Of a stretch of DNA of 64,000 nucleotides, positions 34,085-45,012 are shown piece after piece (position 1 is the first letter of the stretch; the number at the start of each line of letters is the position of its first letter). Source of the DNA: Dehalobacter sp. DCA (lineage in GTDB: Bacteria; Bacillota; Desulfitobacteriia; Desulfitobacteriales; Syntrophobotulaceae); NCBI RefSeq assembly GCF_000305775.1, contig NC_018866.1, positions 2,065,001 to 2,129,000 on the forward strand. The letters are read 5' to 3'. A model generated the notes under the pieces. That model was not told the DNA's origin and ran no database searches. It saw only the letters and a program-made list of their open reading frames with translations. The position numbers were made by a program, and so were the translations under genes.

Positions 34085-34840
34085 TCAAGGAGTAGTATTT
34101 CCTGTTAATCCGTTTGTTATTAATTTTTCTATTGTTACAAAACTGAATCCTTCACTTTTTAAACCGGCTAAGATATTGGGTAACGCCTTGACGGTATTTT
34201 CCTTGGGATGCATCAGCACAATCGCACCCTTTTTCTCCGGTTTTACGCCATATCGTATTTTAGGTTCCAAAATTCTCTGGGTAATCAGTTCCGGAGTGCT
34301 CTCCGGCTTCCAGTCAATGGTATCCAGCGTCCAGAGGATGGTCGTATAGCCCAGCTCATCTGCTGCCTGAAGTCCGTTTTTTCCTTTTTCCCCATATGGA
34401 GGGGCATAGTATATTGTTCTGCACCCGGTCGCTTCTTTAATTATATTTTCCGTCTTGCTTAACTCCTCTTTATTTTGGGCCACAGTCAGGTTGTCCGGAT
34501 GTGAATGGGAATAACCGTGATTCCCAAGGAGATGGCCTTTTACTGCAATCTGCTGAATGAGTTCGGGATGTTTGGCGGCCCATTTGCCCGTCACAAAAAA
34601 ATTTGCTTTGGCCTGATAACGGTCGAGGATATCCAGTATTTCCGGGATATACGCTTCCCCCCAGTCGACATTAATGGTAAGCGCAATCATTTTTTTATCC
34701 GTCTGAACCTGATCGACCGGAACAGGTAAATTCGGGTTGCTGACTCCAACGACCCGGCTTTGCATCAAGGTAAGACCGATAAACACAACCAGCAGGGTAA
34801 TTGCTTTAAACTTGATCTTAGTCAGAGGAAAAAATGACAT
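34085..34840 (-). CDS. ylxY: Polysaccharide deacetylase, YlxY-like
   Basis: About 251 residues. N-terminal signal anchor (AITLLVVFIGLTLMQSRVVG), then a NodB homology domain: ALTINVDWGEAYIPEIL (in place of the usual TFDDG), LLGNHGYSHSHPDNL (metal His pair), YYAPPYGEKG, and IVLMHPKENTVKAL. The first motif having VDWG instead of DDG is typical of the YlxY subgroup, so activity may be altered. ATG 34840 is six bases after GGGAGGGG. It lies directly after pnp as in Bacillus. Confidence 0.9.
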   Translation of the reverse strand: MSFFPLTKIKFKAITLLVVFIGLTLMQSRVVGVSNPNLPVPVDQVQTDKKMIALTINVDWGEAYIPEILDILDRYQAKANFFVTGKWAAKHPELIQQIAVKGHLLGNHGYSHSHPDNLTVAQNKEELSKTENIIKEATGCRTIYYAPPYGEKGKNGLQAADELGYTTILWTLDTIDWKPESTPELITQRILEPKIRYGVKPEKKGAIVLMHPKENTVKALPNILAGLKSEGFSFVTIEKLITNGLTGNTTP

Positions 34841-34920
34841 CTGCATCCCCTCCCCTACATTAATATGACGATGAGAAGTAATACAGACGTCATTCTATAT
34901 TGACTATTAAATACTTATCT

Positions 34921-35028
34921 GAGGCGGGTCTCCATAATGCATAACCGCTTTCGGCTATTGTGCCATCCATGGCACAAAAAGCCGCACTCCGCATCGTGCT
35001 CCGCGTGCAAGGCTACACTGCCCAAGAA
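34921..35028. repeat. Family A palindrome, copy 2 (degenerate)
   Basis: Keeps the core ACCGCTTTCGGCTATTGTGCC-type stem with CCATCCATGG centre and the GCCGCACTCCGCATCGTGCT segment; the outer arms are degraded. It lies in the gap between pnp and the ylxY-like gene, which otherwise holds only the pnp terminator. Confidence 0.65.
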
Positions 35029-35030
35029 TA

Positions 35031-35063
35031 GAAAAAAGACGCCTCAATTATATGAGACGCCTT
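35031..35063 (-). terminator. Terminator after pnp
   Basis: Minus strand AAGGCGTCTCA/TGAGGCGTCTT stem (two wobble pairs), then TTTTC. Confidence 0.8.
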
Positions 35064-35123
35064 CTGTAAGCTGAGGTTAGTTAGCTCCGTTAATGATTGC
35101 AGGCCTAAGCTCGCAAAAATTCC

Positions 35124-37262
35124 TTATTCTTTTGGTCCCTGGCTCTGTCCGAGAGCGTCTTTACGGGATAGGTTCAATCTGCCCTGCTTGTCAATGCCGG
35201 TAGCCTTGACGATGATCTCATCGCCAAGTTTGACGACATCTTCTACTTTGTTCACGCGGTTCACATCGAGCTGGGAGATATGCACGAGACCATCTTTTCC
35301 CGGAAGTCCAAGCACGCCTGGAATGACTTCGACAAAGGCGCCAAAATCCATGATCCGGACGACTTTGCCTTTGTAGATCTTCCCGACTTCAATGTCCTGC
35401 GTCAAAGAGCGAATGATCTCAGCTGCTTTGTCTCCGGCTTCACCGTCAACCGCAGCAATAAATACCTGTCCGTCATCTTCGATATCGATTTTGACCTTGG
35501 TTTCTTCCACGATCTTCTTAATGATCTTGCCGCCTGGTCCGATGACATCTCTGATTTTGTCAGGATGAATGGTAAAGGTAATAATTCGCGGTGCAAATGG
35601 CGAGAGATTTGGTCTGGGCTGCGGCAGGACCTGCAGCATTTTATCCAGGATGAACATCCTGCCGGCCTTGGCCTGAGCCAGAGCCTGAGCGAGGATTTCA
35701 CGGTTGACGCCTTTGATCTTGATATCCATCTGCAGTGCTGTAATGCCCTCGGCAGTACCGGCTACTTTAAAGTCCATATCACCGTCGTGGTCTTCCAAAC
35801 CCTGAATATCGGTAAGAATCGCAAAATGGTCTTCTTCTTTGATCAATCCCATCGCAATCCCAGCTACCGGAGCCTTAATCGGAACCCCAGCATCCATTAG
35901 AGCGAGTGTGCTGCCGCAGACGGAAGCCATGGAGCTCGATCCGTTGGATTCCAATACTTCGGAAACCAGACGCAGCGTATACGGGAATTCACTTTCCGGA
36001 GGAATCATCGGCAGCAGGGCACGTTCAGCCAAAGCGCCGTGACCAATCTCACGTCTGCCCGGTCCCCTGTTCGGACGGACTTCGCCGACACTGAAGGCCG
36101 GGAAATTATAATGATGCATATAACGTTTGGAATCTTCCAATCCCAAACCGTCGATGATCTGCTCATCACCGGCAGCTCCTAATGTCGCAACCGTGAGTAC
36201 CTGTGTCTGTCCGCGCGTAAACAGACCGGTGCCGTGTGTTCTCGGAAGACGTCCGACTTCAATCGTAATCGGTCTGATCTCATCCAAAGCACGGCCATCA
36301 GGTCTGATATGTTCGTGGGTAATCAGCTTACGGACAATTTTATGGGTCATGTCATCCAATATTTTCGTAACTAATTTCAAGCCCTCAGGAAATTCCTCGG
36401 CGAAAACTTCGAGCGCGTCTGCTTTGACCTTGTCAACAGCTTCCTGGCGGGCCAGTTTTTCTTCAATACGGATAGCCTGATCGAGCTTATCATAACCCCA
36501 GGCCAGGACCTTGTCGGATATTTCCGCAGGGATCTCGACCGGAGTGACTTCTCTTTTAGCTTTGGCAAGTCCCACTTCCAGGGCTGCTTCCCTGTATCTC
36601 TCAATAAACTCTGCTATCTTTTTAATTTCTTCGTGCGCAAACATGATCGCTTCGAGCATCTGATCCTCGGGAACTTCCTTGGCACCAGCCTCGACCATCA
36701 TAATCGCATCTTTGGTTCCAGCAACTGTCAGCTGCATTTTGCTGATTTCCGCCTGGGCTACCGTCGGGTTAACGACAAACTCTCCGTCGACAAGCCCGAC
36801 AACCACGGCGGCAATAGGACCCAGAAAAGGAATATCGGAAATCGTGAGCGCAGCCGAAACTGCGTTGATAGCCGTTACGTCCGGTGCACAGTCCTGATCG
36901 ACGGACATGACCATCGCACTGATCTGTACATCGTTGCGGTAACCGTCCGGGAAAAGCGGACGGACCGGTCTGTCTATCAGTCTTGACGATAATATGGACT
37001 TCTCACTAGGTCTGCCTTCTCTTTTAATGAATCCACCGGGAATCTTTCCTACGGCATAAAAACGTTCTTCCAAATCAACAGTCAAAGGAAAAAAGTCGAT
37101 CCCTTCCCGTGGTTTAGAACTGGTCGTTGCAAATGCAGATATGACTGTGTCTCCATATCTGGCATAAATTGCCCCACCGGCTTGACGACCTATGATACCG
37201 GTTTCAAACGACAGGTTTCTGCCTCCAACCTGTAGCGAGCGTTCCAAGACTTCTTGAGTCAC
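35124..37262 (-). CDS. pnp: Polynucleotide phosphorylase
   Basis: About 712 residues. Two RNase PH domains ([16 protein letters not shown] in the first; [13 protein letters not shown] and [15 protein letters not shown] in the second), a KH domain ([14 protein letters not shown]) and a C-terminal S1 domain ([20 protein letters not shown]). It degrades RNA 3'-to-5' by phosphorolysis. GTG 37262 is chosen since AAGGAGG ends 8 bases before it; ATG 37298 lies upstream of that site. Follows rpsO. Confidence 0.97.
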   Translation of the reverse strand: MTQEVLERSLQVGGRNLSFETGIIGRQAGGAIYARYGDTVISAFATTSSKPREGIDFFPLTVDLEERFYAVGKIPGGFIKREGRPSEKSILSSRLIDRPVRPLFPDGYRNDVQISAMVMSVDQDCAPDVTAINAVSAALTISDIPFLGPIAAVVVGLVDGEFVVNPTVAQAEISKMQLTVAGTKDAIMMVEAGAKEVPEDQMLEAIMFAHEEIKKIAEFIERYREAALEVGLAKAKREVTPVEIPAEISDKVLAWGYDKLDQAIRIEEKLARQEAVDKVKADALEVFAEEFPEGLKLVTKILDDMTHKIVRKLITHEHIRPDGRALDEIRPITIEVGRLPRTHGTGLFTRGQTQVLTVATLGAAGDEQIIDGLGLEDSKRYMHHYNFPAFSVGEVRPNRGPGRREIGHGALAERALLPMIPPESEFPYTLRLVSEVLESNGSSSMASVCGSTLALMDAGVPIKAPVAGIAMGLIKEEDHFAILTDIQGLEDHDGDMDFKVAGTAEGITALQMDIKIKGVNREILAQALAQAKAGRMFILDKMLQVLPQPRPNLSPFAPRIITFTIHPDKIRDVIGPGGKIIKKIVEETKVKIDIEDDGQVFIAAVDGEAGDKAAEIIRSLTQDIEVGKIYKGKVVRIMDFGAFVEVIPGVLGLPGKDGLVHISQLDVNRVNKVEDVVKLGDEIIVKATGIDKQGRLNLSRKDALGQSQGPKE

Positions 37263-37481
37263 TTTGGAAACCTCCTTAAATACGCTTCTTTTATTCACAA
37301 TTTTTTATTATCCGGAATGTGTTCGACATATTATTTATTATTTCCTGCACCCGAGCAAAAAAAACAGTCCGGACAATTTTTCTTAAGATAAATACCCTAA
37401 TACATAAATACAAAGAGCGCTGAACACGCTCCTGTAAATATCGACATATAAATTGAATGACCAAAATATTTTCGATGGTTT

Positions 37482-37748
37482 TTAGTGACGTAAGCCGAGT
37501 TCTGTGACTACTGTGCGGTAACGGTTAAAATCGGATTTCTTGAGGTAGTTCAGCATTGCACGGCGTTGTCCAATCAATTTAAAGAGACCCCGGCGGGAAT
37601 GATGATCTTTCTTATGGGTCTTGAAGTGTTCTGTCAACTCGCTGATTCTTGTAGTGAGAAGAGCGATCTGAACCTCGGGTGAACCTGTGTCTCCTTCATG
37701 CTGCTGAAACTTCGCAATGATATCCTTCTTTTTCTCCGGTGTAAGCAT
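37482..37748 (-). CDS. rpsO: 30S ribosomal protein S15
   Basis: 88 residues, full length, with the signature [32 protein letters not shown]. Binds 16S rRNA helices 20-22. An AGGTGC-type site precedes ATG 37748. The 219-bp gap to pnp includes a GAGCG/CGCTC hairpin near 37417-37433, which might be part of the pnp leader. Confidence 0.97.
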   Translation of the reverse strand: MLTPEKKKDIIAKFQQHEGDTGSPEVQIALLTTRISELTEHFKTHKKDHHSRRGLFKLIGQRRAMLNYLKKSDFNRYRTVVTELGLRH

Positions 37749-37843
37749 TGGTTCTGCACCTCCATATTTTTTAAGCGCCTGCTGCCAAGTAAGACGGTGG
37801 AGATTCGTCGAACCCAGTCAGCGGTTACCTTTGTCATTTTAAC

Positions 37844-38788
37844 TTATTCCATAAATTTTGTAAAGTTTTGTTTTTGCAGCTTTTGTTTTGCCGCTTCCAT
37901 GTCTTTGCCGAGTTGCTCTGTGATTTCCTTAACTCCGCTAAATTTCTTCTCAGCTCGCAGTCTGACCTGAATATCTATGAATAAGTCCTTCTGATATAAA
38001 TCTCCGTGAAAATCAAAAAAATGGATTTCAATGATCTTCTCCTGGCCGGTTTTAAAGGTCGGTACAATCCCGATATTCATCATCCCGCCGTAGATCCTGC
38101 CGTCAATTTCTGCAGTAACGGCATACACACCATTTTTCGGGATTAGCAAGTCCTCATGTGTCTCTATGTTGGCTGTCGGAAATCCAATATCTCTGCCCCG
38201 CCCGTCACCGTGAACCACCGTTCCGATAATCGTAGGTGCGCGTCCCATCATCGCCTTGGCCAGATCGATATCCCCATTCAGAAGCGCACGTCTGATTTCG
38301 GTCGAAGAAATCACTCTGTCGTCAAGCATCTGGGCTTGGACAACACTTACTCCAAAGTTGTAAGCTTCACCAAACTTTTCGAGGTCACCGGGTTTTCCTT
38401 TGCCATGACAGCCGAAGGAGTAGTTGAAACCAACGATGACATGAACGGCCCCGATTTTCAGCAGAATATTTTCAACGAATTCCTGCGGTGTTGTCTCGGC
38501 AAATTCCGGAGAGAAAGGCAATAAGAACACCTTGTCTACGCCAAATTGTTCAAATAGCATGATTTTCTCATCCTTGCCGGTAATCAATTCCAGTTTTCTA
38601 TCTGGATGAAGTACTTTCAGTGGATGGGGATCAAAAAGCAAAACTGAAAACAATGTCTTCAGTGAACGTGCTTTCTTCAATCCGTGCTTCAACAGCTCCT
38701 GATGTCCTAGGTGTATACCGTCAAAATTCCCCAGAGCAAGCACAGTCGGCTCAAATTTGTGTCCCGGAATCAAAGTGCAAACTTCCAA
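37844..38788 (-). CDS. ribF: Riboflavin kinase / FAD synthetase
   Basis: 314 residues. N-terminal adenylyltransferase domain with LALGNFDGIHLGHQEL and the late ISSTEIRRALLNGD motif; C-terminal kinase domain with GRGRDIGFPTANIE and IEIHFFDFHGDLY. Makes FMN and FAD from riboflavin. It lies between truB and rpsO, as in Bacillus. Confidence 0.97.
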   Translation of the reverse strand: MEVCTLIPGHKFEPTVLALGNFDGIHLGHQELLKHGLKKARSLKTLFSVLLFDPHPLKVLHPDRKLELITGKDEKIMLFEQFGVDKVFLLPFSPEFAETTPQEFVENILLKIGAVHVIVGFNYSFGCHGKGKPGDLEKFGEAYNFGVSVVQAQMLDDRVISSTEIRRALLNGDIDLAKAMMGRAPTIIGTVVHGDGRGRDIGFPTANIETHEDLLIPKNGVYAVTAEIDGRIYGGMMNIGIVPTFKTGQEKIIEIHFFDFHGDLYQKDLFIDIQVRLRAEKKFSGVKEITEQLGKDMEAAKQKLQKQNFTKFME

Positions 38789-38822
38789 AAACCTTTACCC
38801 CCTAGTACCTCGTTAACCTTTG

Positions 38823-39707
38823 CTAACCCATGACCTTATTGGGGCATAAACATCCGTTTTCCCAATTCCCTATGCCAATAAAACGTCCCGCACAAAATAC
38901 CTGAACAGGAAGCTGTTCCCCGTACACTTCAGCATCAACAAGATCCCCTCCGGTAGAAAGCCCGTTTCGGAAAGCGGCAAGCCGATAGGCCGGTATACTT
39001 GCCTTTGGCAGTGTGAGTCCCCATTCCGGAGCCAGGAGCATGTGTTCATCGCCGCCGGCAAGTGTTTGGTCAATCTCTTCCAGTGTGTAGGCGGAATCCA
39101 GCGTAAACTTGCCTGCGCCTAATCTGAGCAAAAAGGACATATGTGCACCGCAGCCCAAGGCAACGCCAATATCGTGACATAAAGTGCGTATATACGTTCC
39201 TTTGGAACATTCCACATCGAATAGAACTCTTGGAAACGTCTCTTCATGCCATTCCACCAGATCCAGCCGCTTGATCTCAACCTGTCTTTTTTCTCTTGCA
39301 ACATCGATCCCCTGGCGGGCATATTCGTACAGATGCCTGCCATTTTTTCTGACAGCGGAATACATAGGCGGTTCCTGTTCAATGACACCAAGAAAATTTT
39401 CCAGTGTATTTACAAATTGCTCTCGTGATACTATAGGCACAATCCTCGATAGTTCCTGTCCGAAAGCATCCTGCGTATCTGTCGTGATTCCGAGTGTAAT
39501 CTCAGCTCTATAACTTTTCCCCTGGTCGCTGTGGTATTCTGCCAGCCGCGTTGCCTTGCCAAGGCAAATCGGAAGCACCCCGGCAGCTCCGGGATCCAGC
39601 GTCCCAATATGGCCTGCCTTGCCGGCTTTTGTTTTTCGAAGCAGCCACCTAACAACGTCTGTGGAGGTCATGCCAACAGGTTTTAAAACATTAATGATCC
39701 CGTCCAA
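38823..39707 (-). CDS. truB: tRNA pseudouridine-55 synthase
   Basis: 294 residues. LNVLKPVGMTSTDVVR-like N-terminus and the catalytic Asp38 in HIGTLDPGAAGVL; KGTYIRTLCHDIG is the second motif. Modifies U55 in the T loop of tRNAs. Starts at TTG 39707, GGAGG nine bases before it, overlapping the nrnA end by 17 bases. Confidence 0.96.
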   Translation of the reverse strand: MDGIINVLKPVGMTSTDVVRWLLRKTKAGKAGHIGTLDPGAAGVLPICLGKATRLAEYHSDQGKSYRAEITLGITTDTQDAFGQELSRIVPIVSREQFVNTLENFLGVIEQEPPMYSAVRKNGRHLYEYARQGIDVAREKRQVEIKRLDLVEWHEETFPRVLFDVECSKGTYIRTLCHDIGVALGCGAHMSFLLRLGAGKFTLDSAYTLEEIDQTLAGGDEHMLLAPEWGLTLPKASIPAYRLAAFRNGLSTGGDLVDAEVYGEQLPVQVFCAGRFIGIGNWENGCLCPNKVMG

Positions 39708-40686
39708 CGTTCAGGGCCTCCTCAAGTGCGGATACAATCATTTGCCTGGCTTGACCCATTGTTCCATTAATAGAACAGCCTGATGCCCGCCGGTGTCCGC
39801 CTCCGCCGAACCGGCTCGCAACTTGATTTACATCAAGCCAGGTATTGGATCGGAAACTGACTTTGATTTCATCCGGGGCAATTTCTTTTAACAGCGCAGC
39901 AGCTTCCACCTTTTCGATATTGCGTGCATAGTTCACCAAGCCTTCACTCAAGCTCTCATCTGCACCTGTTTCTTCAAAGTCTTCTCTGGTCAGAACAATG
40001 ACAGCCATCGTTCCCTGCTGATGAAGTTCCAGGTTCGTCAGCGCTTTTTGCAGCAGTTTAGTCTGAGCCAGGCTTTTCTGTTCAAACAGTATATTGTTGA
40101 TCTGAACAAGATCAAGGCCTGTTTTGAGCAATTCCGCGGCAATCCTGAAGCTTTCGACTGTGGTGTTGCTGTAGCTGAATCTGCCTGTATCCGTGATGAT
40201 CGCAGTATAGAGATTCTCTGCAATTTCTTTAGTCATGGAAACTCCCATTTCACCCAGCAGGTGAAAAATCATTTCACCTGTGGCGGCTGCGCCGGCGTCA
40301 ATCCAATTAACCGTACCAAAACCGTTATTGGAAATATGATGATCGATATTAATCACCGTTTTCCCCTGAAGGAACTCCGGGCAAAGACCGCTGTACGCCC
40401 TTTCCGCTTCAGCGCAGTCAATAAAAATAAGGGTTTCTGGAAACTCTTCCGGAGGCAGAACAGAACATATCTTGTCCACACCCGAAAGAAACTTCAAATT
40501 TACCGGCAGAAACCCAGGATTATAATAACATATTTTTTTGTTCAGACCTTCTAAGGCAATCCCCAAAGCAAGCATTGAACCAATGCAGTCCCCATCCGGG
40601 GATATATGCGTAAGCAGTGCAGCCTCGGAGATTGTATCCAATTTTTTAGCCAGTTCTGAGATCACCTTATTCGTCGTCTTGTCCAT
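39691..40686 (-). CDS. nrnA: Bifunctional oligoribonuclease / pAp phosphatase
   Basis: About 331 residues. DHH domain with THISPDGDCIGSML, IFIDCAEAE and VINIDHHISN (the DHH triad), and a C-terminal DHHA1 domain with SRFGGGGHRRASG. Degrades nano-RNAs and pAp. ATG 40686 (MDKTTNK) has AAGGTG nine bases upstream. It overlaps the rbfA end by 20 bases; the upstream ATG at 40761 is inside rbfA. Confidence 0.94.
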   Translation of the reverse strand: MDKTTNKVISELAKKLDTISEAALLTHISPDGDCIGSMLALGIALEGLNKKICYYNPGFLPVNLKFLSGVDKICSVLPPEEFPETLIFIDCAEAERAYSGLCPEFLQGKTVINIDHHISNNGFGTVNWIDAGAAATGEMIFHLLGEMGVSMTKEIAENLYTAIITDTGRFSYSNTTVESFRIAAELLKTGLDLVQINNILFEQKSLAQTKLLQKALTNLELHQQGTMAVIVLTREDFEETGADESLSEGLVNYARNIEKVEAAALLKEIAPDEIKVSFRSNTWLDVNQVASRFGGGGHRRASGCSINGTMGQARQMIVSALEEALNVGRDH

Positions 40687-41041
40687 CGCTGGATTCACCT
40701 TTCGCGCCAACCTCACGAAGCAGCTTGGAAATATGGGCGCCATGTTCGATAGACTGATCATACTTGAAAGTGATCTCGGGAAAATAGCGCAGGCTGATGA
40801 TTTTACCCAGTTCGCTGCGCAGATATCCGGATGCTTTATTTAAAACATCTAAACTGCTTTTCATTTCTTCTTCTGTTCCCAATACGCTGACGAATATTTT
40901 GGCATGCCGTAAATCGTCAGCCACCTCCACATCTGTGACGGTCACGAATCCAAGCCGCGGGTCTTTAATATCCTCCCGGATCATTTGTGCCACTTCTGCT
41001 TTGATCGATTCTGCCAGGCGAAAAGCCCTGTGTTTAGCCAT
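40667..41041 (-). CDS. rbfA: Ribosome-binding factor A
   Basis: 124 residues, KH-like fold: RLAESIKAEVAQMIREDIKDPRLGFVTVTDVEVADDLRHAKIF pattern present (seen in pieces). Acts in late 30S maturation. A short acidic tail (GESSDGQDDE) ends the protein. Follows infB by 22 bp. Confidence 0.96.
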   Translation of the reverse strand: MAKHRAFRLAESIKAEVAQMIREDIKDPRLGFVTVTDVEVADDLRHAKIFVSVLGTEEEMKSSLDVLNKASGYLRSELGKIISLRYFPEITFKYDQSIEHGAHISKLLREVGAKGESSDGQDDE

Positions 41042-41063
41042 TCAGAAAACCTCCAATGCTGGT

Positions 41064-44000
41064 CTAGAGCTCTCTTTTAACTTCCTCCATCGTAAAGGCT
41101 TCCAAGATATCTCCTTCTTTAAGATCATTGAAGTTCTTTAAGCCAATCCCGCATTCGTATCCTTCCGCAACTTCCTTGGCATCATCCTTGAAACGTCTCA
41201 GAGATTCCAGGTCTCCCTCGTGAACGACAATTCCATCTCTGATTACCCTGATCTTATCCGACCTATGAATCTTGCCGTCGGTTATATAGCTTCCAGCAAC
41301 AGTTCCAGCCTTTGGCACCTTGAAAATCTGACGGACTTCCGCTTTACCCTGTATGACTTCCTTGAAGGTAGGTTCGAGCAGGCCCTCCATCGCTGCCTTA
41401 ATGTCATCAATCGCATCATAGATGACTCTGTACATCCTGATGTCCACACCCTGGAGTTCTGCTGTCGATTTTGTGTTGGAATCATGTCTGATATTAAAGC
41501 CAATAATGATCGCATTGGAAGCCGCAGCGAGCATCACGTCGGATTCACTGATCGCACCGACTCCGCCGTGAATGATGTTTACGCGTACTTCCGAGGTCGT
41601 CAGTTTGGCCAGAGACTGCTTAATAGCTTCGACAGAGCCCTGAACGTCAGCTTTAATAATGATATTCAAATCTTTGACTTCGCCTTCTTTGATCTTATCG
41701 AAAAGATCATCAAGGCTAATCCTGGATTTTTGTTTGACTTCTTCCGCTTTTTTCTCATCCATTCTGGCTTCGGTAACGCTGCGGGCGAGTTTCTCATCGT
41801 TAACAACGTTGAAGATTTCTCCCGCCGGCGGAACTTCAGACAATCCCTGAACCTCCACAGGCATGGAAGGTCCCGCTTTTTTTACTCTGCGGCCTTTGTC
41901 GTCAACCATCCCCCTGATCCGGCCAAAGGAATGCCCGGCAACAATAATGTCACCGATATTCAGCGTACCTTTGGATACCAGGACAGTTGCTACAGGCCCC
42001 TTGCCTTTATCGAGCTTCGCTTCAATAACGGTTCCGGTTGCCTTCCGGTTCGGATTAGCTTTCAGATCTTTCATCTCTGCAACAAGCAGGACCATTTCCA
42101 GCAGCGTGTCAATGTTGAGTCTAGCTTTGGCTGAGACCGGTACCGTGATCGTATCCCCGCCCCATTCTTCAACAACTAAGCCGTACTCGGTCAGTTCCTG
42201 TTTGACACGGTCCGGATTGGCATTTTCTTTATCAATTTTATTGATAGCAACAATGATGGGTACATTGGCCGCTTTGGCATGGTTGATCGCTTCCACGGTC
42301 TGGGGCATGACACCATCATCCGCAGCAACAACCAGTATGGCAATATCTGTGACCTGGGCCCCTCTCGCTCTCATGGCTGTAAAAGCCTCGTGACCAGGAG
42401 TATCCAGGAAAGTAATTTTTTGATTTTTAATTTCTACCTGATAAGCACCGATATGCTGCGTAATCCCGCCAGCTTCGGATGCGGTGACATTGGCGGAACG
42501 AATCGCATCGAGCAAAGATGTTTTTCCGTGGTCGACGTGGCCCATGACCGTGACAACCGGAGGACGGAATTTGAGCGTGGACGCATCATCTTCTACTTCC
42601 TCAATGACTGCCATGGATTTTTCGGCTCTAACCTCAAGCGTCATGCCCATTTCAGTAGCGACAATCGTTGCTGTATCAGCATCAATTTCCTGATTGATGG
42701 TCGCCATAACACCAAGCTTCATTAATTCCTTGATGACTTCACCGGCTTTGCGGCTCATTCTGAGCGCCAGTTCCTGAACTGACAAGGACTCAGGAATAAT
42801 AATATGCTTGGGAACCACTTCTTTAACCATCTTATTGAGTTGGTTCCGGTTTGGTTGACTCCGGTCATTTTTTCTTAAGATGGAAGAAAAATCTTTTTCA
42901 TCATTGCGCCGTTTATCAAATAAAAACTCTTTATTCTCATGGGCTTTCTTTTTCTCCGGTGGCTGGCGTTTTACCGGCTGCTCGGCGACAGTAAGCTCAA
43001 CGGATTTTCCTTCGATCTTGATCCTCTGAGTTTGAGGGGCTTTTTTATCTGCTCCCGGACGCTGTCCCTGGGAAGGTCTTCTTCCGGTATCGGAGAACGG
43101 ACGTCCGCCACCCTGCGGTCTCCGGTCATCACCTGCAGGACGCTGTGATGGACGGAAATCGCCCTGAGATCTCGGCGCATACGGCCGGTCACCGCTCATC
43201 GGCGGTCTTGGTCCTGGTGGTCTTTGACCCTGCGGCCTGAATTCACCTGGTGGTCTTTGACCCTGCGGTCTGAATTCACCCGGCGGTCTTTGACCCTGCG
43301 GTCTGAATTCACCTGGTGGTCTTTGACCCTGCGGTCTGAATTCACCTGGTGGTCTTTGACCCTGCGGTCTGAATTCACCCGGCGGTCTTTGGCCCTGCGG
43401 TCTGAATTCACCCGGCGGTCTTTGGCCCTGCGGTCTCATCTCGCCTGGCGGTCTTTGACCCTGCGGTCTCATCTCACCTGGCGGTCTTTGACCCTGCGGT
43501 CTCATCTCACCTGGCGGTCTTTGACCCTGCGGTCTCATCTCACCTGGCGGTCTTTGACCCTGCGGTCTCATCTCGCCTGGCGGTCTTTGACCCTGCGGTC
43601 TCATCTCACCTGGCGGTCTTTGACCCTGCGGTCTCATCTCACCTGGCGGTCTTTGACCCTGTGGTCTCATCTCACCTGGCGGTCTTTGACCCTGCGGTCT
43701 CATCTCACCTGGCGGTCTTTGACCCTGCGGTCTCATCTCACCTGGCGGTCTTTGACCCTGTGGTCTCATCTCACCTGGCGGTCTTTGACCCTGTGGTCTC
43801 ATCTCACCTGGCGGTCTTTGACCCTGTGGTCTCATCTCACCTGGCGGTCTTTGACCCTGCGGTCTCATCTCACCTGGCGGTCTTTGACCCTGCGGTCTCA
43901 TCTCACCTGGCGGTCTTTGACCCTGCGGTCTCATCTCACCTGGCGGTCTTTGACCCTGCGGTCTCATCTCACCTGGCGGTCTTTGACCCTGCGGTCTCAT

Positions 44001-44318
44001 CTCGCCTGGCGGTCTTTGACCCTGACTTCCTTTGTGACCTTCTGCATCTCTAAAGCTTTCCGGGGGAATATCTTCTTCGGTCTTTTTTCTGGCAGGGACT
44101 TTTTCCTCAGCCCCGGCAGCCTTAACCGGCTTGCTTACTTCTTTTTGCTGTGATTCGCCTGTCTTGGTCAGTGCTTTTTTAACTTTTTCAACTTCCTCCG
44201 TGGATACCGCACTTAAGTGGTTTTTCACTGGTACCCCAATATCATTCAACTTTTCCATTAAAGCCTTGCTGGATATATTCAATTCTTTAGCCAGTTCGTG
44301 AACTCGAATATTGGTCAC
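41064..44318 (-). CDS. infB: Translation initiation factor IF-2 with expanded repeat domain
   Basis: About 1084 residues, well above the Bacillus-type 716. N-terminal IF2_N domain ([21 protein letters not shown]). Then, at residues ~100-370, 25 copies of GQRPPGE(M/F)RPQ. A second linker and IF2_N module follow. The G domain has [20 protein letters not shown] and NKIDKENAN, and beta-barrel and C-terminal fMet-tRNA-binding domains end the chain. It brings initiator tRNA to the 30S subunit. GTG 44318 has GGGGGTGA just upstream; an in-frame TTG at 44333 overlaps that site. Part of the nusA-infB operon. Confidence 0.97.
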   Translation of the reverse strand: MTNIRVHELAKELNISSKALMEKLNDIGVPVKNHLSAVSTEEVEKVKKALTKTGESQQKEVSKPVKAAGAEEKVPARKKTEEDIPPESFRDAEGHKGSQGQRPPGEMRPQGQRPPGEMRPQGQRPPGEMRPQGQRPPGEMRPQGQRPPGEMRPQGQRPPGEMRPQGQRPPGEMRPQGQRPPGEMRPQGQRPPGEMRPQGQRPPGEMRPQGQRPPGEMRPQGQRPPGEMRPQGQRPPGEMRPQGQRPPGEMRPQGQRPPGEMRPQGQRPPGEMRPQGQRPPGEMRPQGQRPPGEMRPQGQRPPGEFRPQGQRPPGEFRPQGQRPPGEFRPQGQRPPGEFRPQGQRPPGEFRPQGQRPPGEFRPQGQRPPGPRPPMSGDRPYAPRSQGDFRPSQRPAGDDRRPQGGGRPFSDTGRRPSQGQRPGADKKAPQTQRIKIEGKSVELTVAEQPVKRQPPEKKKAHENKEFLFDKRRNDEKDFSSILRKNDRSQPNRNQLNKMVKEVVPKHIIIPESLSVQELALRMSRKAGEVIKELMKLGVMATINQEIDADTATIVATEMGMTLEVRAEKSMAVIEEVEDDASTLKFRPPVVTVMGHVDHGKTSLLDAIRSANVTASEAGGITQHIGAYQVEIKNQKITFLDTPGHEAFTAMRARGAQVTDIAILVVAADDGVMPQTVEAINHAKAANVPIIVAINKIDKENANPDRVKQELTEYGLVVEEWGGDTITVPVSAKARLNIDTLLEMVLLVAEMKDLKANPNRKATGTVIEAKLDKGKGPVATVLVSKGTLNIGDIIVAGHSFGRIRGMVDDKGRRVKKAGPSMPVEVQGLSEVPPAGEIFNVVNDEKLARSVTEARMDEKKAEEVKQKSRISLDDLFDKIKEGEVKDLNIIIKADVQGSVEAIKQSLAKLTTSEVRVNIIHGGVGAISESDVMLAAASNAIIIGFNIRHDSNTKSTAELQGVDIRMYRVIYDAIDDIKAAMEGLLEPTFKEVIQGKAEVRQIFKVPKAGTVAGSYITDGKIHRSDKIRVIRDGIVVHEGDLESLRRFKDDAKEVAEGYECGIGLKNFNDLKEGDILEAFTMEEVKREL
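43217..44021 (-). repeat. 33-bp tandem repeat inside infB
   Basis: 25 units at an exact 33-bp period. In coding order there are 18 units ending GEM, 6 ending GEF and a last one ending GPRPP. Many units are identical at the DNA level, or differ in one third-position base, so expansion or homogenisation is recent. Confidence 0.95.
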
Positions 44319-44393
44319 ATTGTCACCCCCCAAAAACGAAAATAGAAATATAACCTTTCAACTCCTTATCTCTTACTGAGGACATTAAAACTT

Positions 44394-44711
44394 TTAAACC
44401 CGCTCATTTTCAGGTGTGTCCCCCAACCTGATGATTGCTTTGGCGAAACCGTCATCCATAATCAGTATAAGTGCTCTTGGTGATAATCCGACAGCCGTCC
44501 CGAGTTCTTGTTTCGTGCTGCAGATCATAACCGGAATATGAAGATCATCGGCCCATTGCGTGTACTTGGTGATAGAGCCCGGTGAATCTTCTGCAATAAT
44601 CAATAACGAGCCCTTTTGTTTTTTAAGGAACGCTTCAACCTGTGATTCTCCGGAAGAAATTTTCCCGGCTCTCCTTGCCATTCCAAGCAATGATAATATT
44701 TTTGGTGTCAA
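44394..44711 (-). CDS. ylxQ: L7Ae/L30e-like ribosome-associated protein YlxQ
   Basis: 105 residues with LGMARRAGKISSGESQVEAFLKK and the LLIIAEDSPGSITKY segment of the L7Ae fold; expected to bind kink-turn RNA. Starts at TTG 44711, sharing TTGA with the ylxR stop (4-bp overlap). Confidence 0.93.
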   Translation of the reverse strand: MTPKILSLLGMARRAGKISSGESQVEAFLKKQKGSLLIIAEDSPGSITKYTQWADDLHIPVMICSTKQELGTAVGLSPRALILIMDDGFAKAIIRLGDTPENERV

Positions 44712-44974
44712 GAAGAATTCATCTGCCTTTCAATTTCGGCCAGCATCTCTTTGGTCGGTTTGATGCCAAAAGTTTTTTCAAAACGGTTTTGTTTCAGAGC
44801 CTTTATCAGACAATCTGGACACTGGCAAAGGTAAGCTCCACGCCCATTTTTCTTGGAAGAAGGATCAAATTCCAATACTCCCTCAGGTGTTTTTACAATT
44901 CTCAATAATTCTTTTTTTGGTTTCATTTCCTGGCAGCCAAGACACATGCGCAGAGGGATTTTTCGTACCTTCAT
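44708..44974 (-). CDS. ylxR: RNA-binding protein YlxR (DUF448)
   Basis: 88 residues. RKIPLRMCLGCQEMKPKKELLRIV is the family signature, with GRGAYLCQCPDCL near residue 50. In other bacteria YlxR proteins bind RNA or RNase P. Between nusA and ylxQ, coupled to the latter. Confidence 0.95.
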   Translation of the reverse strand: MKVRKIPLRMCLGCQEMKPKKELLRIVKTPEGVLEFDPSSKKNGRGAYLCQCPDCLIKALKQNRFEKTFGIKPTKEMLAEIERQMNSS

Positions 44975-45012
44975 TTTCTCACCTTTCAGGAATTACTTTT
45001 GGTCACTGAAGC

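Noticed and set aside
43217-44021. CRISPR-like array of 33-bp repeats
   Set aside because: Units are head-to-tail without spacers and lie in frame within infB; no cas genes are near.
43224-44153. A 309-residue open frame on the plus strand opposite infB ([11 protein letters not shown] repeats)
   Set aside because: It is only the reverse reading of the 33-bp repeat, whose length is a multiple of three, so frames stay open by construction. infB itself is certain.
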